From contig JAILXW010000001.1 of NCBI GenBank assembly GCA_045430305.1, forward strand, positions 620,001-684,000: a DNA stretch of 64,000 nt, read 5' to 3'. Positions 35,806 through 44,283 of the stretch are shown here, piece after piece. The number at the start of each line of letters is the position of its first letter. Position 1 is the first letter of the stretch. A program made the translations under genes and the position numbers. Source of the DNA: Agarilytica sp045430305 (GTDB lineage Bacteria > Pseudomonadota > Gammaproteobacteria > Pseudomonadales > Cellvibrionaceae). Below the pieces are notes generated by a model. The model made no database searches, had not been told where the DNA came from, and worked only from the letters and a program-made list of their open reading frames with translations.

Positions 35806-37524
35806 ATGAGCTCAGAAGAAAAGCCCCTCAATTTTTTAGCACAACTGATCAAAGCAGACCTCGAATCGGGCAAGATATCCAAGGTTGTCACGCGTTTTCC
35901 GCCAGAACCGAACGGCTATCTGCATATCGGTCATGCAAAATCGATTTGCCTCAATTTTGGTTTAGCAGAAAGCTTTGGCGGGGAATGCAATTTACGCTTT
36001 GACGACACCAACCCTGAAAAAGAAGAAATGGAGTATGTTGAGGCGATTAAGAATGATGTGAGTTGGTTGGGGTACCAATGGGCGGGCGATATTAAATACG
36101 CCTCCAGTTATTTCGACATTTTCTACGAGTGGGCACAGACTTTAATCAAATCCGGTAAAGCCTATGTGTGTGATCTGTCTGCTGACGAGGCACGTGAGTA
36201 CCGCGGTACTTTGACCGAACCGGGTAAGCCTTCGCCATACCGAGAACGCCTACCAGAAGAAAGTTTGCAGTTGTTAGACGAAATGCGCAACGGTGAGCAC
36301 GACGAAGGCAGTAAAGTCTTGCGCGCAAAAATTGACATGACTCACGGCAACATCAATTTGCGCGACCCTATTTTGTATCGTATTCGTAAGCAAGAACATC
36401 ATCAAACGGGTGATAAATGGAATATTTACCCCACCTACGATTTTGCCCACGGGCAGGAAGACGCTATCGAGGGTGTGACACACTCCATTTGTACTTTGGA
36501 GTTTGCCGATCATCGCCCTTTATATGAATGGCTTATCGAAAACTTGCCAGTGCCTAGTGAACCGCATCAATATGAGTTTGGGCGATTAAATTTAAATTAT
36601 ACGATTACGTCTAAGCGAAAGTTGAAGCAGTTGGTAGATGAAGGCCATGTAGATGGGTGGGATGACCCGCGCATGCCGACTATTGCCGGTTATCGTCGGC
36701 GCGGTTACACCGCTGGTTCGATTCGCAAATTTTGCGACATGATTGGCGTGACGAAATCTGACGGCACCGTCGATGTAGCCATGTTAGAACACGCTATTCG
36801 CGATGATCTTGATAAAAACGCACCGCGTGCAATGTGTGTGCTTCGTCCGCTTAAAGTTGTGTTGACGAACTATGAAGATGGAAAAGTAGAATCGTTGACT
36901 GCGCCTGGGCATCCGCAGCGTGAAGATCTGCCATCGCGTACGATGAGTTTCAGTAAAGAAATTTATATTGATCAAGATGATTTTCGAGAAGAGGCGAACA
37001 AAAAGTACAAGCGCTTAGTTATTGGTAAGCGTGTACGTTTACGTAACGCTTACGTGATCGAAGCAGACGAAGCAATCAAAGATGATGCTGGAAATATCAT
37101 TGAAGTTCGCGCTCGAATTATTGAAGGCACGCTAGGTAATAACCCGGAAGACGGCATTAAGCCGAAGGGTGTGATCCAATGGGTAGACGCTGCTGATAAC
37201 GCGAAGTTTGAGGTGCGTCTGTACGATCGCTTATTTACCGAAGAATCTCCAGATCGAGGCGAAGGCAATTTCTTGGACCACCTAAACCCAGAGAACTTGG
37301 TTGTATTGGAAAGCTGTGTCGGTGAAAAAGGGTTAGCGGATGTTCAGCCGGGCGATAGTTTTCAGTTTGAGCGTGAAGGGTATTTTGTTCGGGATAATTC
37401 TAAGCACACTGCAGGAAAGTTAGTTTTCAATCGTACGATTGGGCTGAAAGATTCTTGGGGTAAGATTGAAGTGTTGCAGCAAGATGCCAAAAGTCATTCA
37501 AAAGGAACCGTTGGGAAAAAATAA
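35806..37524 (+). CDS. glnS: Glutaminyl-tRNA synthetase
   Basis: GlnRS charges tRNA-Gln. Class I motifs are the HIGH box in PNGYLHIGHAKSICLNFGL (about residues 37-55) and the KMSKS-like ITSKRKL (about residues 266-272). The C-terminal beta-barrel anticodon-binding domains follow from about 340 (GTLGNNPEDGIKPKGVIQW). The length of 572 residues is slightly above E. coli (554). The gene is divergent from ppiB/lpxH and followed by cysS. The 426-base gap to cysS holds an inverted-repeat element. Confidence 0.97.
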   Translation: MSSEEKPLNFLAQLIKADLESGKISKVVTRFPPEPNGYLHIGHAKSICLNFGLAESFGGECNLRFDDTNPEKEEMEYVEAIKNDVSWLGYQWAGDIKYASSYFDIFYEWAQTLIKSGKAYVCDLSADEAREYRGTLTEPGKPSPYRERLPEESLQLLDEMRNGEHDEGSKVLRAKIDMTHGNINLRDPILYRIRKQEHHQTGDKWNIYPTYDFAHGQEDAIEGVTHSICTLEFADHRPLYEWLIENLPVPSEPHQYEFGRLNLNYTITSKRKLKQLVDEGHVDGWDDPRMPTIAGYRRRGYTAGSIRKFCDMIGVTKSDGTVDVAMLEHAIRDDLDKNAPRAMCVLRPLKVVLTNYEDGKVESLTAPGHPQREDLPSRTMSFSKEIYIDQDDFREEANKKYKRLVIGKRVRLRNAYVIEADEAIKDDAGNIIEVRARIIEGTLGNNPEDGIKPKGVIQWVDAADNAKFEVRLYDRLFTEESPDRGEGNFLDHLNPENLVVLESCVGEKGLADVQPGDSFQFEREGYFVRDNSKHTAGKLVFNRTIGLKDSWGKIEVLQQDAKSHSKGTVGKK

Positions 37525-37568
37525 TTCCTTGGCTTTAGAATCCGATACGATTAGTTAAAGACGTTGTC

Positions 37569-37725
37569 TCGTTCAGTGTTGGGTGCCGCTTTCTGAAACC
37601 GTCTATTCAAGTACTGCCATGGATGGCAGGTATTAGAGCAGCGCAGGAGCAGTTGCCGAGATGAATAGTCGAAGCTACAAGGACGTATTTATGCGCTTTC
37701 GGAAAGCGGCATCCAATGCTGAGCG
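37569..37725 (+). repeat. Long imperfect inverted repeat with RNA-like pairing
   Basis: The arm at 37571-37598 pairs with 37697-37724 over 28 positions. Twenty-three are Watson-Crick and all five mismatches are G-U in plus-strand RNA; one more C-G pair extends the outer end. Inside are smaller stems: CTGCCAT-GG-ATGGCAG at 37614-37629, and CTATTCA (37603-37609) with TGAATAG (37662-37668). This may be a dispersed palindromic element or a structured RNA. No open frame covers it. Confidence 0.6.
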
Positions 37726-37778
37726 TTCGAGGCTGTGGTCTCTTGCAGGCATAAAGTAGAGGCTTCGATACGCCTGCC

Positions 37779-37913
37779 ATTAGGGATGCATTTTTAAAAC
37801 CACATAAATATGTCCCTATAGTTTCGAGCGTTCATCCATGAACGCTCGATTTTAAAAATACATCCCTAATACCATGCTTAGACAGAGCATGCCTGAATAC
37901 CAGTTGGTATTCG
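37779..37913. repeat. Nested inverted repeats before cysS
   Basis: Arms at 37779-37799 and 37850-37870 match over 21 bases with one mismatch. They enclose a perfect 12-bp hairpin (37824-37835 with 37838-37849, two-base loop). Further stems follow at about 37873-37892 (ATGCT with AGCAT) and GAATACCA with TGGTATTC at 37895-37912. Parts resemble, in opposite orientation, pieces of the element at 37569-37725 (GGACGTATTTATG against the reverse of CATAAATATGTCC). Confidence 0.7.
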
Positions 37914-37950
37914 CTAGGGAGACAGAATTAAACAATAGGTTAGTACGAAT

Positions 37951-39321
37951 ATGGGTTTACAAATATACAATACCGCTTCTCGTAAGAAAGAAGCCTTCCA
38001 GCCAATAAAAGACAACGAAGTCAGTATGTATGTGTGTGGGCCTACCGTCTACAACTACGTACACATCGGCAACGCCCGTCCGGTGGTTGTGTTTGATACC
38101 TTGTTTCGTGTTTTAAAGACGCTTTACCCTAAAGTGACTTACGCGCGAAATATTACCGATATTGACGATAAAATAATGAAAGCCGCAAACGACAGCGGCG
38201 AAACCATTGAAGCGATTTCTACAAAATACGCTGCCGAATTTGAAAAAGACATGGCGCAATTAAACGCTCAGCAGCCGACTATTGTGCCGTATGCGACTCA
38301 GCACCTCGATCAAATGATTAATATGGTGCAAGCGCTCGTAAATCGTGAGCACGCGTATGAAGCCGAAGGCCATGTCTTGTTTGATGTGCGAAGTATGGAA
38401 GATTACGGCAAATTATCGAACCGTTCATTAGACGATATGTTAAGTGGCGCGAGTGAGCGCGATGTTAAAACTGACTATAAAAAGTACCCGGGTGATTTTG
38501 TGCTTTGGAAGCCAAGTGCTGAAGATGAGCCGGGCTGGGAAAGCCCCTGGGGAAGAGGGCGGCCGGGCTGGCATTTAGAATGTTCTGCAATGATTGAAAC
38601 TCATCTGGGTAATACCATCGACATACATGGGGGTGGTCGCGATTTAGTCTTTCCCCACCACGAAAATGAGCGAGCACAAAGCCAGTGTGCCCACGGTGGT
38701 GAACAATACGTAAAATACTGGATGCACAACGGTTTTATCAATATCGACGGTGAAAAAATGTCGAAGTCTCTCGGCAACTTTAAAACCGTGCATGATTTAT
38801 TAGGGAAATATCACGGCGAAACATTACGCTTCGCCTTATTGTCAGGCCAGTATCGTTCAGAATTGGATTTTTCCGCTGATCTTCTCGATCAGGCAAAAGC
38901 TAGTCTCGACTCTCTTTATGGTGCATTGAAAAACGCAGCTGTTGCTGCAGAGCCGCTCTCTGCAGAGGCCTTGTCAGAAAAGAAAGGCTATCAAGCACTG
39001 TTGGATGATCTGAATACACCCATCGCGCTCAGTGAAATTCATCAATTGGCAAAAGAATTAAATAAAAATCCAGGTAATTCTGCTGCGCTCAGTGAACTCC
39101 GGGCATTGGCTGATTTGTTGGGTATTCTTCAACAAGATCCACAAGCATGGTTTCACGGTGATGACGAAGATGGTGACTGGGTTGAAAAGCTAATCGAAGA
39201 GCGCAATCAAGCTAAGCTTGATAAGAACTGGGCGCGTGCAGATGAAATTCGTGAGGCGCTTAAAGCGAAGAGTATTGTGTTGCTTGATAGTAAAGAAGGT
39301 ACTTCCTGGCGAAAGGAGTAA
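37951..39321 (+). CDS. cysS: Cysteinyl-tRNA synthetase
   Basis: CysRS charges tRNA-Cys. The class I motif appears as GPTVYNYVHIGNARP (residues 30-44) and the second as EKMSKSLGNF (about residues 268-277). The zinc ligand set is visible: Cys29 just before GPT, a later Cys in HLECSAM, and HHENE. The length of 456 residues is normal. It is co-directional with glnS but separated by 426 bases of palindromic DNA, so it likely has its own promoter there. Confidence 0.97.
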   Translation: MGLQIYNTASRKKEAFQPIKDNEVSMYVCGPTVYNYVHIGNARPVVVFDTLFRVLKTLYPKVTYARNITDIDDKIMKAANDSGETIEAISTKYAAEFEKDMAQLNAQQPTIVPYATQHLDQMINMVQALVNREHAYEAEGHVLFDVRSMEDYGKLSNRSLDDMLSGASERDVKTDYKKYPGDFVLWKPSAEDEPGWESPWGRGRPGWHLECSAMIETHLGNTIDIHGGGRDLVFPHHENERAQSQCAHGGEQYVKYWMHNGFINIDGEKMSKSLGNFKTVHDLLGKYHGETLRFALLSGQYRSELDFSADLLDQAKASLDSLYGALKNAAVAAEPLSAEALSEKKGYQALLDDLNTPIALSEIHQLAKELNKNPGNSAALSELRALADLLGILQQDPQAWFHGDDEDGDWVEKLIEERNQAKLDKNWARADEIREALKAKSIVLLDSKEGTSWRKE

Positions 39322-39374
39322 AAAACAGTGGGAATTTTGGTGCGGAATAGGTGATAGAGGTAGATAGGTACAAC

Positions 39375-40193
39375 ATGAATTATGTAGCACTTGAGCAAAA
39401 GTTCGAAGCAATTCGCTCTAACAAATTATTCGAAACATTTGTCATTGGCATTATTATATTTTCTGCGCTAGTTGTTGGGGTGAAAACCTACGATATACCT
39501 GCAGAGGTAGAACAAGTCGTCGGAGTTTTAGATTGGTTAATTACCTCGATTTTTCTGATCGAAATTACGGTTCGATTTTTAGGGGATACAGAGAAAAAAC
39601 GTTTTTTTACCAAAGCTTGGAATATTTTCGACACGCTCATCGTGTTGGTTAGCATAATCCCTATCGATAATAGTGAAATGGCGGTAGTGGGGCGCTTGGT
39701 ACGTATTTTTCGCGTATTACGCATGGTGTCGATCATTCCTGAGTTGCGAGTGTTGCTCAACTCTTTGGTTAAGGCTCTGCCTCAGCTGGGCTACGTGATG
39801 TTGCTGCTGTTTATTATTTTCTACATCTATGCCGCTGTGGGCAGTACATTTTTCGCGAGTATTAATGAAACCCTGTGGGGTGATATTGCGGTAAGTATGT
39901 TGACGCTTTTCCGAGTTATGACTTTTGAAGATTGGACCGATGTGATGTATGAAACCATGACGGTCTATGGTTTAAGCTGGACATATTATTTGTCGTTCAT
40001 ATTTTTCACGGCATTTGCCTTTTTAAATATGGTCATTGGTATTGTGGTCTCGGCGCTAGAAAAAGAACAGCAGCGTATGATTGGCGAGGCAATTCATGAT
40101 GAAGAGCAGCAAGAGCGTGAAAGTATTGATGCGCTGCGCGACGAAATACGTGAGCTAAAAGATATGATCGGAGCACTTCCTGGAAAACAATGA
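39375..40193 (+). CDS. Voltage-gated cation channel of the NaChBac type
   Basis: The protein is 272 residues from the ATG at 39375, preceded by AGG at good spacing; an in-frame GTG at 39351 is less likely. It has six membrane helices: a voltage sensor with S4 GRLVRIFRVLRMVS (Arg every third residue, about residues 105-120), a pore with filter TFEDWTD (183-189), S6 with FLNMVIGIVVSAL, and a C-terminal coiled coil (EQQERESIDALRDEIRELKDMI). Four subunits should form one channel. The filter has acidic Asp186 and Asp189, unlike the typical TLESWSM sodium filter, so calcium permeability is possible. It follows cysS by 53 bases. Confidence 0.9.
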   Translation: MNYVALEQKFEAIRSNKLFETFVIGIIIFSALVVGVKTYDIPAEVEQVVGVLDWLITSIFLIEITVRFLGDTEKKRFFTKAWNIFDTLIVLVSIIPIDNSEMAVVGRLVRIFRVLRMVSIIPELRVLLNSLVKALPQLGYVMLLLFIIFYIYAAVGSTFFASINETLWGDIAVSMLTLFRVMTFEDWTDVMYETMTVYGLSWTYYLSFIFFTAFAFLNMVIGIVVSALEKEQQRMIGEAIHDEEQQERESIDALRDEIRELKDMIGALPGKQ

Positions 40194-40209
40194 GCAATTT
40201 CGTGAGCTA

Positions 40210-40788
40210 GTGCGTGGCGCAAGTCGTGTGTTGCGAGAGCACCTTACGACTTCAGAAAGTAAAATTTATGATCTCGTCGATCTCTTGGTAAAAGCACAAG
40301 TGTACCCGTGGTCGAACTCTGCAATGCTGGGTCTCTATCAAAAACTATTCTTAGCTCAAGCAGCGTTATGTGAGCTGTACTTTGAGTATGAGCTTGAAGG
40401 CAATGCACACTTGGTATTGACGCCGATTTCAGCTTACCTCGAAAGCCCCCAACAAATGCAGCAGGGCGAGTCATACAGCCGTCACCTATCTGACACTGAG
40501 CGGCTTTCTCCAAACGTCCAATTTTTTGGGGATCCTGCGAATTTCCTGTCCGTCACAGAGGTTCAGGTGGATGCGTTATTAGCCAAGTTCTGGCAACGCT
40601 TTAACGACATGGAAGCCATAGAGCCAGCCTTTGAGTGCCTTGGGTTGGCGCCGAATACTGATTGGGACGGCATTCAAGCCAAGTATCGTGTTTTGGCTGC
40701 CAAAAACCACCCAGATAAAGGCGGCGACTCGGCGCGTTTTATCGAAATTCGTCAAGCATACGAGAAGTTACGGCGCGCCAGACCTTAA
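40210..40788 (+). CDS. DnaJ-related protein with C-terminal J domain
   Basis: The 192-residue protein has an N-terminal helical domain of the DNAJ-related type (about 1-125) and a C-terminal J domain (about 138-190) with the HPD motif in AAKNHPDKGGDSARF. J proteins stimulate Hsp70 ATPase, so it should act with DnaK on a client chosen by the N-terminal domain. The GTG start at 40210 lies 16 bases past the channel stop. The frame is open further upstream, so the true start may be earlier. The client is unknown. Confidence 0.82.
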   Translation: MRGASRVLREHLTTSESKIYDLVDLLVKAQVYPWSNSAMLGLYQKLFLAQAALCELYFEYELEGNAHLVLTPISAYLESPQQMQQGESYSRHLSDTERLSPNVQFFGDPANFLSVTEVQVDALLAKFWQRFNDMEAIEPAFECLGLAPNTDWDGIQAKYRVLAAKNHPDKGGDSARFIEIRQAYEKLRRARP

Positions 40789-40937
40789 GCTTGGAATCTG
40801 TGCGGCACTAGCAGCTAAAAGAGCTATTATTAACTATAAATAAACGTTCTTAAGCCACAGGGTTCGCCGGGTGCTAATCGAGACCAGTAAGGCGCGGTGA
40901 TAAAGGCTAAAGACCATACGGTTGAAAGCTCAGGTAG

Positions 40938-43076
40938 ATGCAAGATTCTAACTCTTTAGGCGAATCGCCAAGATTTCGTTATCGAATCAGTCGCAATTTG
41001 ATATTGGGTCTTGTATCACTTATCACGCTTGTTTTGAGCGCAAGTTATTCCATTATATGGCTAGAGGGTCGACCCTCATTACAAGCACTGCATTTTAAAA
41101 ATCAGCTTCAGCTTGGTCAGAATGTTCTCTTGGGCTTGGAGCTTGAGGTCAGTGAACTTCGCGGTGTGATTCGTTCAGTAGCATCAAGCATTTCTGTAGG
41201 AAATGATGTCGACGTCGAGCTAATAGCCTCCGAAGTTTTACCGGCCTTGCTCACTTCACCAAATTTGCCTAGTGGCTTGGTGAGTGGTGGCATACTGCTG
41301 GAGCCGCAAGAAGAAAACGATTCAGCATCGTATGTGCACTATCTTTGGCGACGAGATCAATCTGGCGAGGTGATCAGCACTAAAGAGACGAAGTTAAAGT
41401 CCTCTGAGGCCTTTCTCGATCAAACATGGTACATGCCATCTCTAATCTTGGGGCAAGAAGTCTATTGGTCCAGTTCGCGCGCTTATAAAAATACTGGTCA
41501 GTCGATAGCGACATTGAGCGCCCCAATTCAAAAAGGTGATTCTATATTAGGGGTTGCAAGTATCGATGTGGAGCTAAAACGCATCGGTGAACTTCTTATT
41601 CAGCTCATTGCTGGGCGAGAAGGGTACGCATTTGTTGTAGATCGCAATAACCGCTTTATCGTTTTCCCCACCTTGGGCTTTGATGTGTCGCGTACGACAA
41701 TGTATAGCAGCAACCATGCGTTTGAATATGTGGATGACCTTGCACGAGAATACCCAGCATTTTCTGTAATCTCTGAAGAGATGGAAAAAATTGATCGCAA
41801 CATATTTACCGAAATGACGTCGAATTTTCCTGACTATATGAGACTCGTTGAGCGCCTAGAAACGGATGGTCGTCATATTGGCCCGTTTGAAGCGCGTCGA
41901 ATTGTCAGTAATAGTTGGCTGTTGGCAAGAAATAAATCTGCGCTACCAAACCCGGTCGGAAGTTTTGAAGTTCGAGAAGACATGATCCTGCGATCAGACG
42001 CTAACGCTATCGTTTATCAAATGCCCTCAACGGGTTGGCGGGTTGTGACAGTATTTGAAGGAAAAGCCTTTGGAGCTATTTCAGACTTAATTAGCCAAAA
42101 ACTATTCGTGTCGATTTTACTAAGCTCCGTTATTTTCGGGCTGTTTGCGCTAGTGTTTATGAAAATAGCCGTGATCGATCGCATGACAAGAATGATTACA
42201 TCGCTTACATCCGCAGTGCAAAATCAACATTCAAAAGGGCTAAGTTTGGATTACGAGCAGCGCGATGAACTCGGTCTGCTCGCATATTGGTTTAATAAGC
42301 ATGCTAACCAAATGGAGAATGCAATTTTATCGGCACGTCGTGCAGATCGAGCCAAATCTGATTTCTTGGCGGCAATGGCAAAAGAAATGCGCACCCCAAT
42401 TAATTCAATATTAGGTTTTAGCCGACGCTTAATCGTCAAGTTGGGTGGTAATTTAGGTGATAAAAACTACCAAACCCTAGTTGGTATTCAGCGAAGTGCC
42501 ACGCATTTACTTTCTCTCGTGGATGATATTGTAGAAATCTCCGAGCTGGAGTCAGATCGTGTACATCTCAAGTTTGATTGGCAAAGTGTCAATATGGTAT
42601 TGGATGATGTGAGTAGCCAGATGGCGGGTCAGCTTGCAGATGCCAACCTTAGCTTTGAAGTATTGGCGCTACGGGAAGATGTACGAGTGTATGCCGATAG
42701 GCAAAAAATCATTCAAATACTTTTACACTTACTGGTAAATGCATTGCAGAGTACCGAAAGCGGTGGGGTTATACTCAAAGCCGCAACCACTATGCTCGCT
42801 GACGATGAAGCAGTGAGTTTTTCTGTAACGGATTCGAGCGCAGGCCTTTCTAATAAAGAAAAACACCTTATTTATCGTCAATTTTCACAAGTTGAAGATC
42901 ACACCGAAATTGATGCCGGGCTGGGCCCTGGTTTGTATCTGATACGCGAAATTACAGCGCTTCATTCTGGCGCGGTCTTTTTGGAGTCAGTCATTGGTGT
43001 AGGTACGACATTTGAAGTGGTTATACCAATATCTGCAAATCTAAAAAGTCACGACGAAATAGATAAATTAACTTAA
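40938..43076 (+). CDS. Membrane sensor protein with degenerate histidine-kinase domain
   Basis: The protein is 712 residues. Two membrane helices (about 20-42 and 382-405) enclose a periplasmic sensing region of the dCache type (about 45-375; FVVDRNNRFIVFPT). A HAMP linker (about 406-455), a HisKA-like helix and an ATPase-like domain (about 590-700) follow. In the H-box the usual SHE(I/L)RTP reads AKEMRTP, so the phosphoacceptor His is replaced by Lys482. The ATP motifs are altered: DSSAGL instead of DTGxGI, and GLGPGLY for the G2 box. The N-box NAL remains. It is therefore probably a non-phosphorylating sensor or regulator. No response regulator is adjacent. Confidence 0.85.
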   Translation: MQDSNSLGESPRFRYRISRNLILGLVSLITLVLSASYSIIWLEGRPSLQALHFKNQLQLGQNVLLGLELEVSELRGVIRSVASSISVGNDVDVELIASEVLPALLTSPNLPSGLVSGGILLEPQEENDSASYVHYLWRRDQSGEVISTKETKLKSSEAFLDQTWYMPSLILGQEVYWSSSRAYKNTGQSIATLSAPIQKGDSILGVASIDVELKRIGELLIQLIAGREGYAFVVDRNNRFIVFPTLGFDVSRTTMYSSNHAFEYVDDLAREYPAFSVISEEMEKIDRNIFTEMTSNFPDYMRLVERLETDGRHIGPFEARRIVSNSWLLARNKSALPNPVGSFEVREDMILRSDANAIVYQMPSTGWRVVTVFEGKAFGAISDLISQKLFVSILLSSVIFGLFALVFMKIAVIDRMTRMITSLTSAVQNQHSKGLSLDYEQRDELGLLAYWFNKHANQMENAILSARRADRAKSDFLAAMAKEMRTPINSILGFSRRLIVKLGGNLGDKNYQTLVGIQRSATHLLSLVDDIVEISELESDRVHLKFDWQSVNMVLDDVSSQMAGQLADANLSFEVLALREDVRVYADRQKIIQILLHLLVNALQSTESGGVILKAATTMLADDEAVSFSVTDSSAGLSNKEKHLIYRQFSQVEDHTEIDAGLGPGLYLIREITALHSGAVFLESVIGVGTTFEVVIPISANLKSHDEIDKLT

Positions 43077-43458
43077 CCTTTTTATAGGTTAGGCGTACTG
43101 ACGTAGCCAAATGTCTTTGTGATATTGTTTTCTCGATTCCGTGAACAGGCTAGATTAATCACGCATACCGGCCTCAGAATCCCTCAACTACCTCTTTGCA
43201 ATCGCTTGTGCGATAACTCGCATTTGCTCAATTCATGAGCCTGGCGAAAAGAGGCGAATCAACTAAATTTTTGGGGCTCCTAAACGATCCCTACCAGAGC
43301 AGCCCGCATTCTAATTTACGGTCCAAAGGGGTCACTAATAAGAATACCGCTATGGGTATTGATATTAGTTCAAGCAAGGTAAAATACGCTCAAATTTATA
43401 CACGAGCGTAGGCGCAGCGGGCAGTCGTTGCATTATGCTACCAACACACGAGAGCAAT
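43077..43458. other. Intergenic region before djlA
   Basis: I see no gene, tRNA or clear terminator in these 382 bases. They follow the sensor protein and contain the presumed djlA promoter. Small palindromic bits (such as TTAACC near 43074 with GGTTA near 43087) are too weak to call. Confidence 0.35.
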
Positions 43459-44283
43459 ATGTTTTTAGGCAAATTAATTGGGGCAATTCTGGGCTTTATT
43501 ATCATGACGCCAATGGGGCTTGGCCTCATTGGTGGAATATTTGGCGCTTTTGCTGGTCATTTTTTCGACAGGGGCTTGCAGTCGTTTTCACCGCAAGCCG
43601 GCCCCGAAGAGCGTGCAGCCATTGAGCGCGCCTTTTTTGAGGTGGTGTTCCCGCTTTTAGGTAAGCTCGCCAAGTCAGATGGCAGAATCTCAGAGGAAGA
43701 AGTCGCCAGCGCAGAAGAAATGATTAAGCGTATGGGGTTAACGCCAGAGGCTAGAACCCAAGCGATTGATTTGTTTACCCAGGGCGCAGACGCTTCGTAT
43801 GATAGTGACGAGGCCCTCGAACGCTTCCTACAGGTGTGCCGTAATTATGCTAACCTAAAACAGTTGCTGCTCGTGTATCTTATTACCTTGGCCTATGCTG
43901 ATGGCGTACTGCATAGCAATGAAGAAGAAATTCTCCGCAATGTAGCCAAACGCCTAGGTTATTCGAGTCTCGCCTTCAATCATTTACTTGGTATGGTTCA
44001 GGCGCAAAATCATTTTCAGCAACAGCAAGGCTATCGACAAGAACAATATCAAAGCCGTGCTCAAGAAAATGAACTGGATGTAGCTTATAAAGCTTTAGGT
44101 GTCGAAAAGGATTTTTCCGATAAAGAGATCAAACGCGCATATCGAAAACTTATGAGCGAATATCACCCGGACAAACTGGCTGGTAGCGGAGCACCCGAAG
44201 AAATGATCAAACTAGCGACCGAAAGATCGCAAGAAATTCAATCCGCTTATGACTTGGTGAAAAAACATCGTGCAAAAAAATAA
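43459..44283 (+). CDS. djlA: DnaJ-like membrane co-chaperone DjlA
   Basis: DjlA is an inner-membrane J protein that activates DnaK at the membrane. The start at ATG 43459 gives MFLGKLIGAILGF, a typical DjlA N-terminus, and GAGAG lies before it; an earlier ATG at 43435 is in frame but less likely. The N-terminal glycine-rich helix (about 4-38) anchors the protein. A TerB-like helical domain (about 50-170; KSDGRISEEEV and YADGVLHSNEEE are its acidic pairs) and a C-terminal J domain with EYHPDK follow. The next gene overlaps by 14 bases. The length is normal. Confidence 0.93.
   Translation: MFLGKLIGAILGFIIMTPMGLGLIGGIFGAFAGHFFDRGLQSFSPQAGPEERAAIERAFFEVVFPLLGKLAKSDGRISEEEVASAEEMIKRMGLTPEARTQAIDLFTQGADASYDSDEALERFLQVCRNYANLKQLLLVYLITLAYADGVLHSNEEEILRNVAKRLGYSSLAFNHLLGMVQAQNHFQQQQGYRQEQYQSRAQENELDVAYKALGVEKDFSDKEIKRAYRKLMSEYHPDKLAGSGAPEEMIKLATERSQEIQSAYDLVKKHRAKK

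Noticed and set aside
37569..37725. Inverted repeat considered as an integron attC site
   Set aside because: No integrase, no cassette array and no clear GTTRRRY/RYYYAAC core boxes are present.
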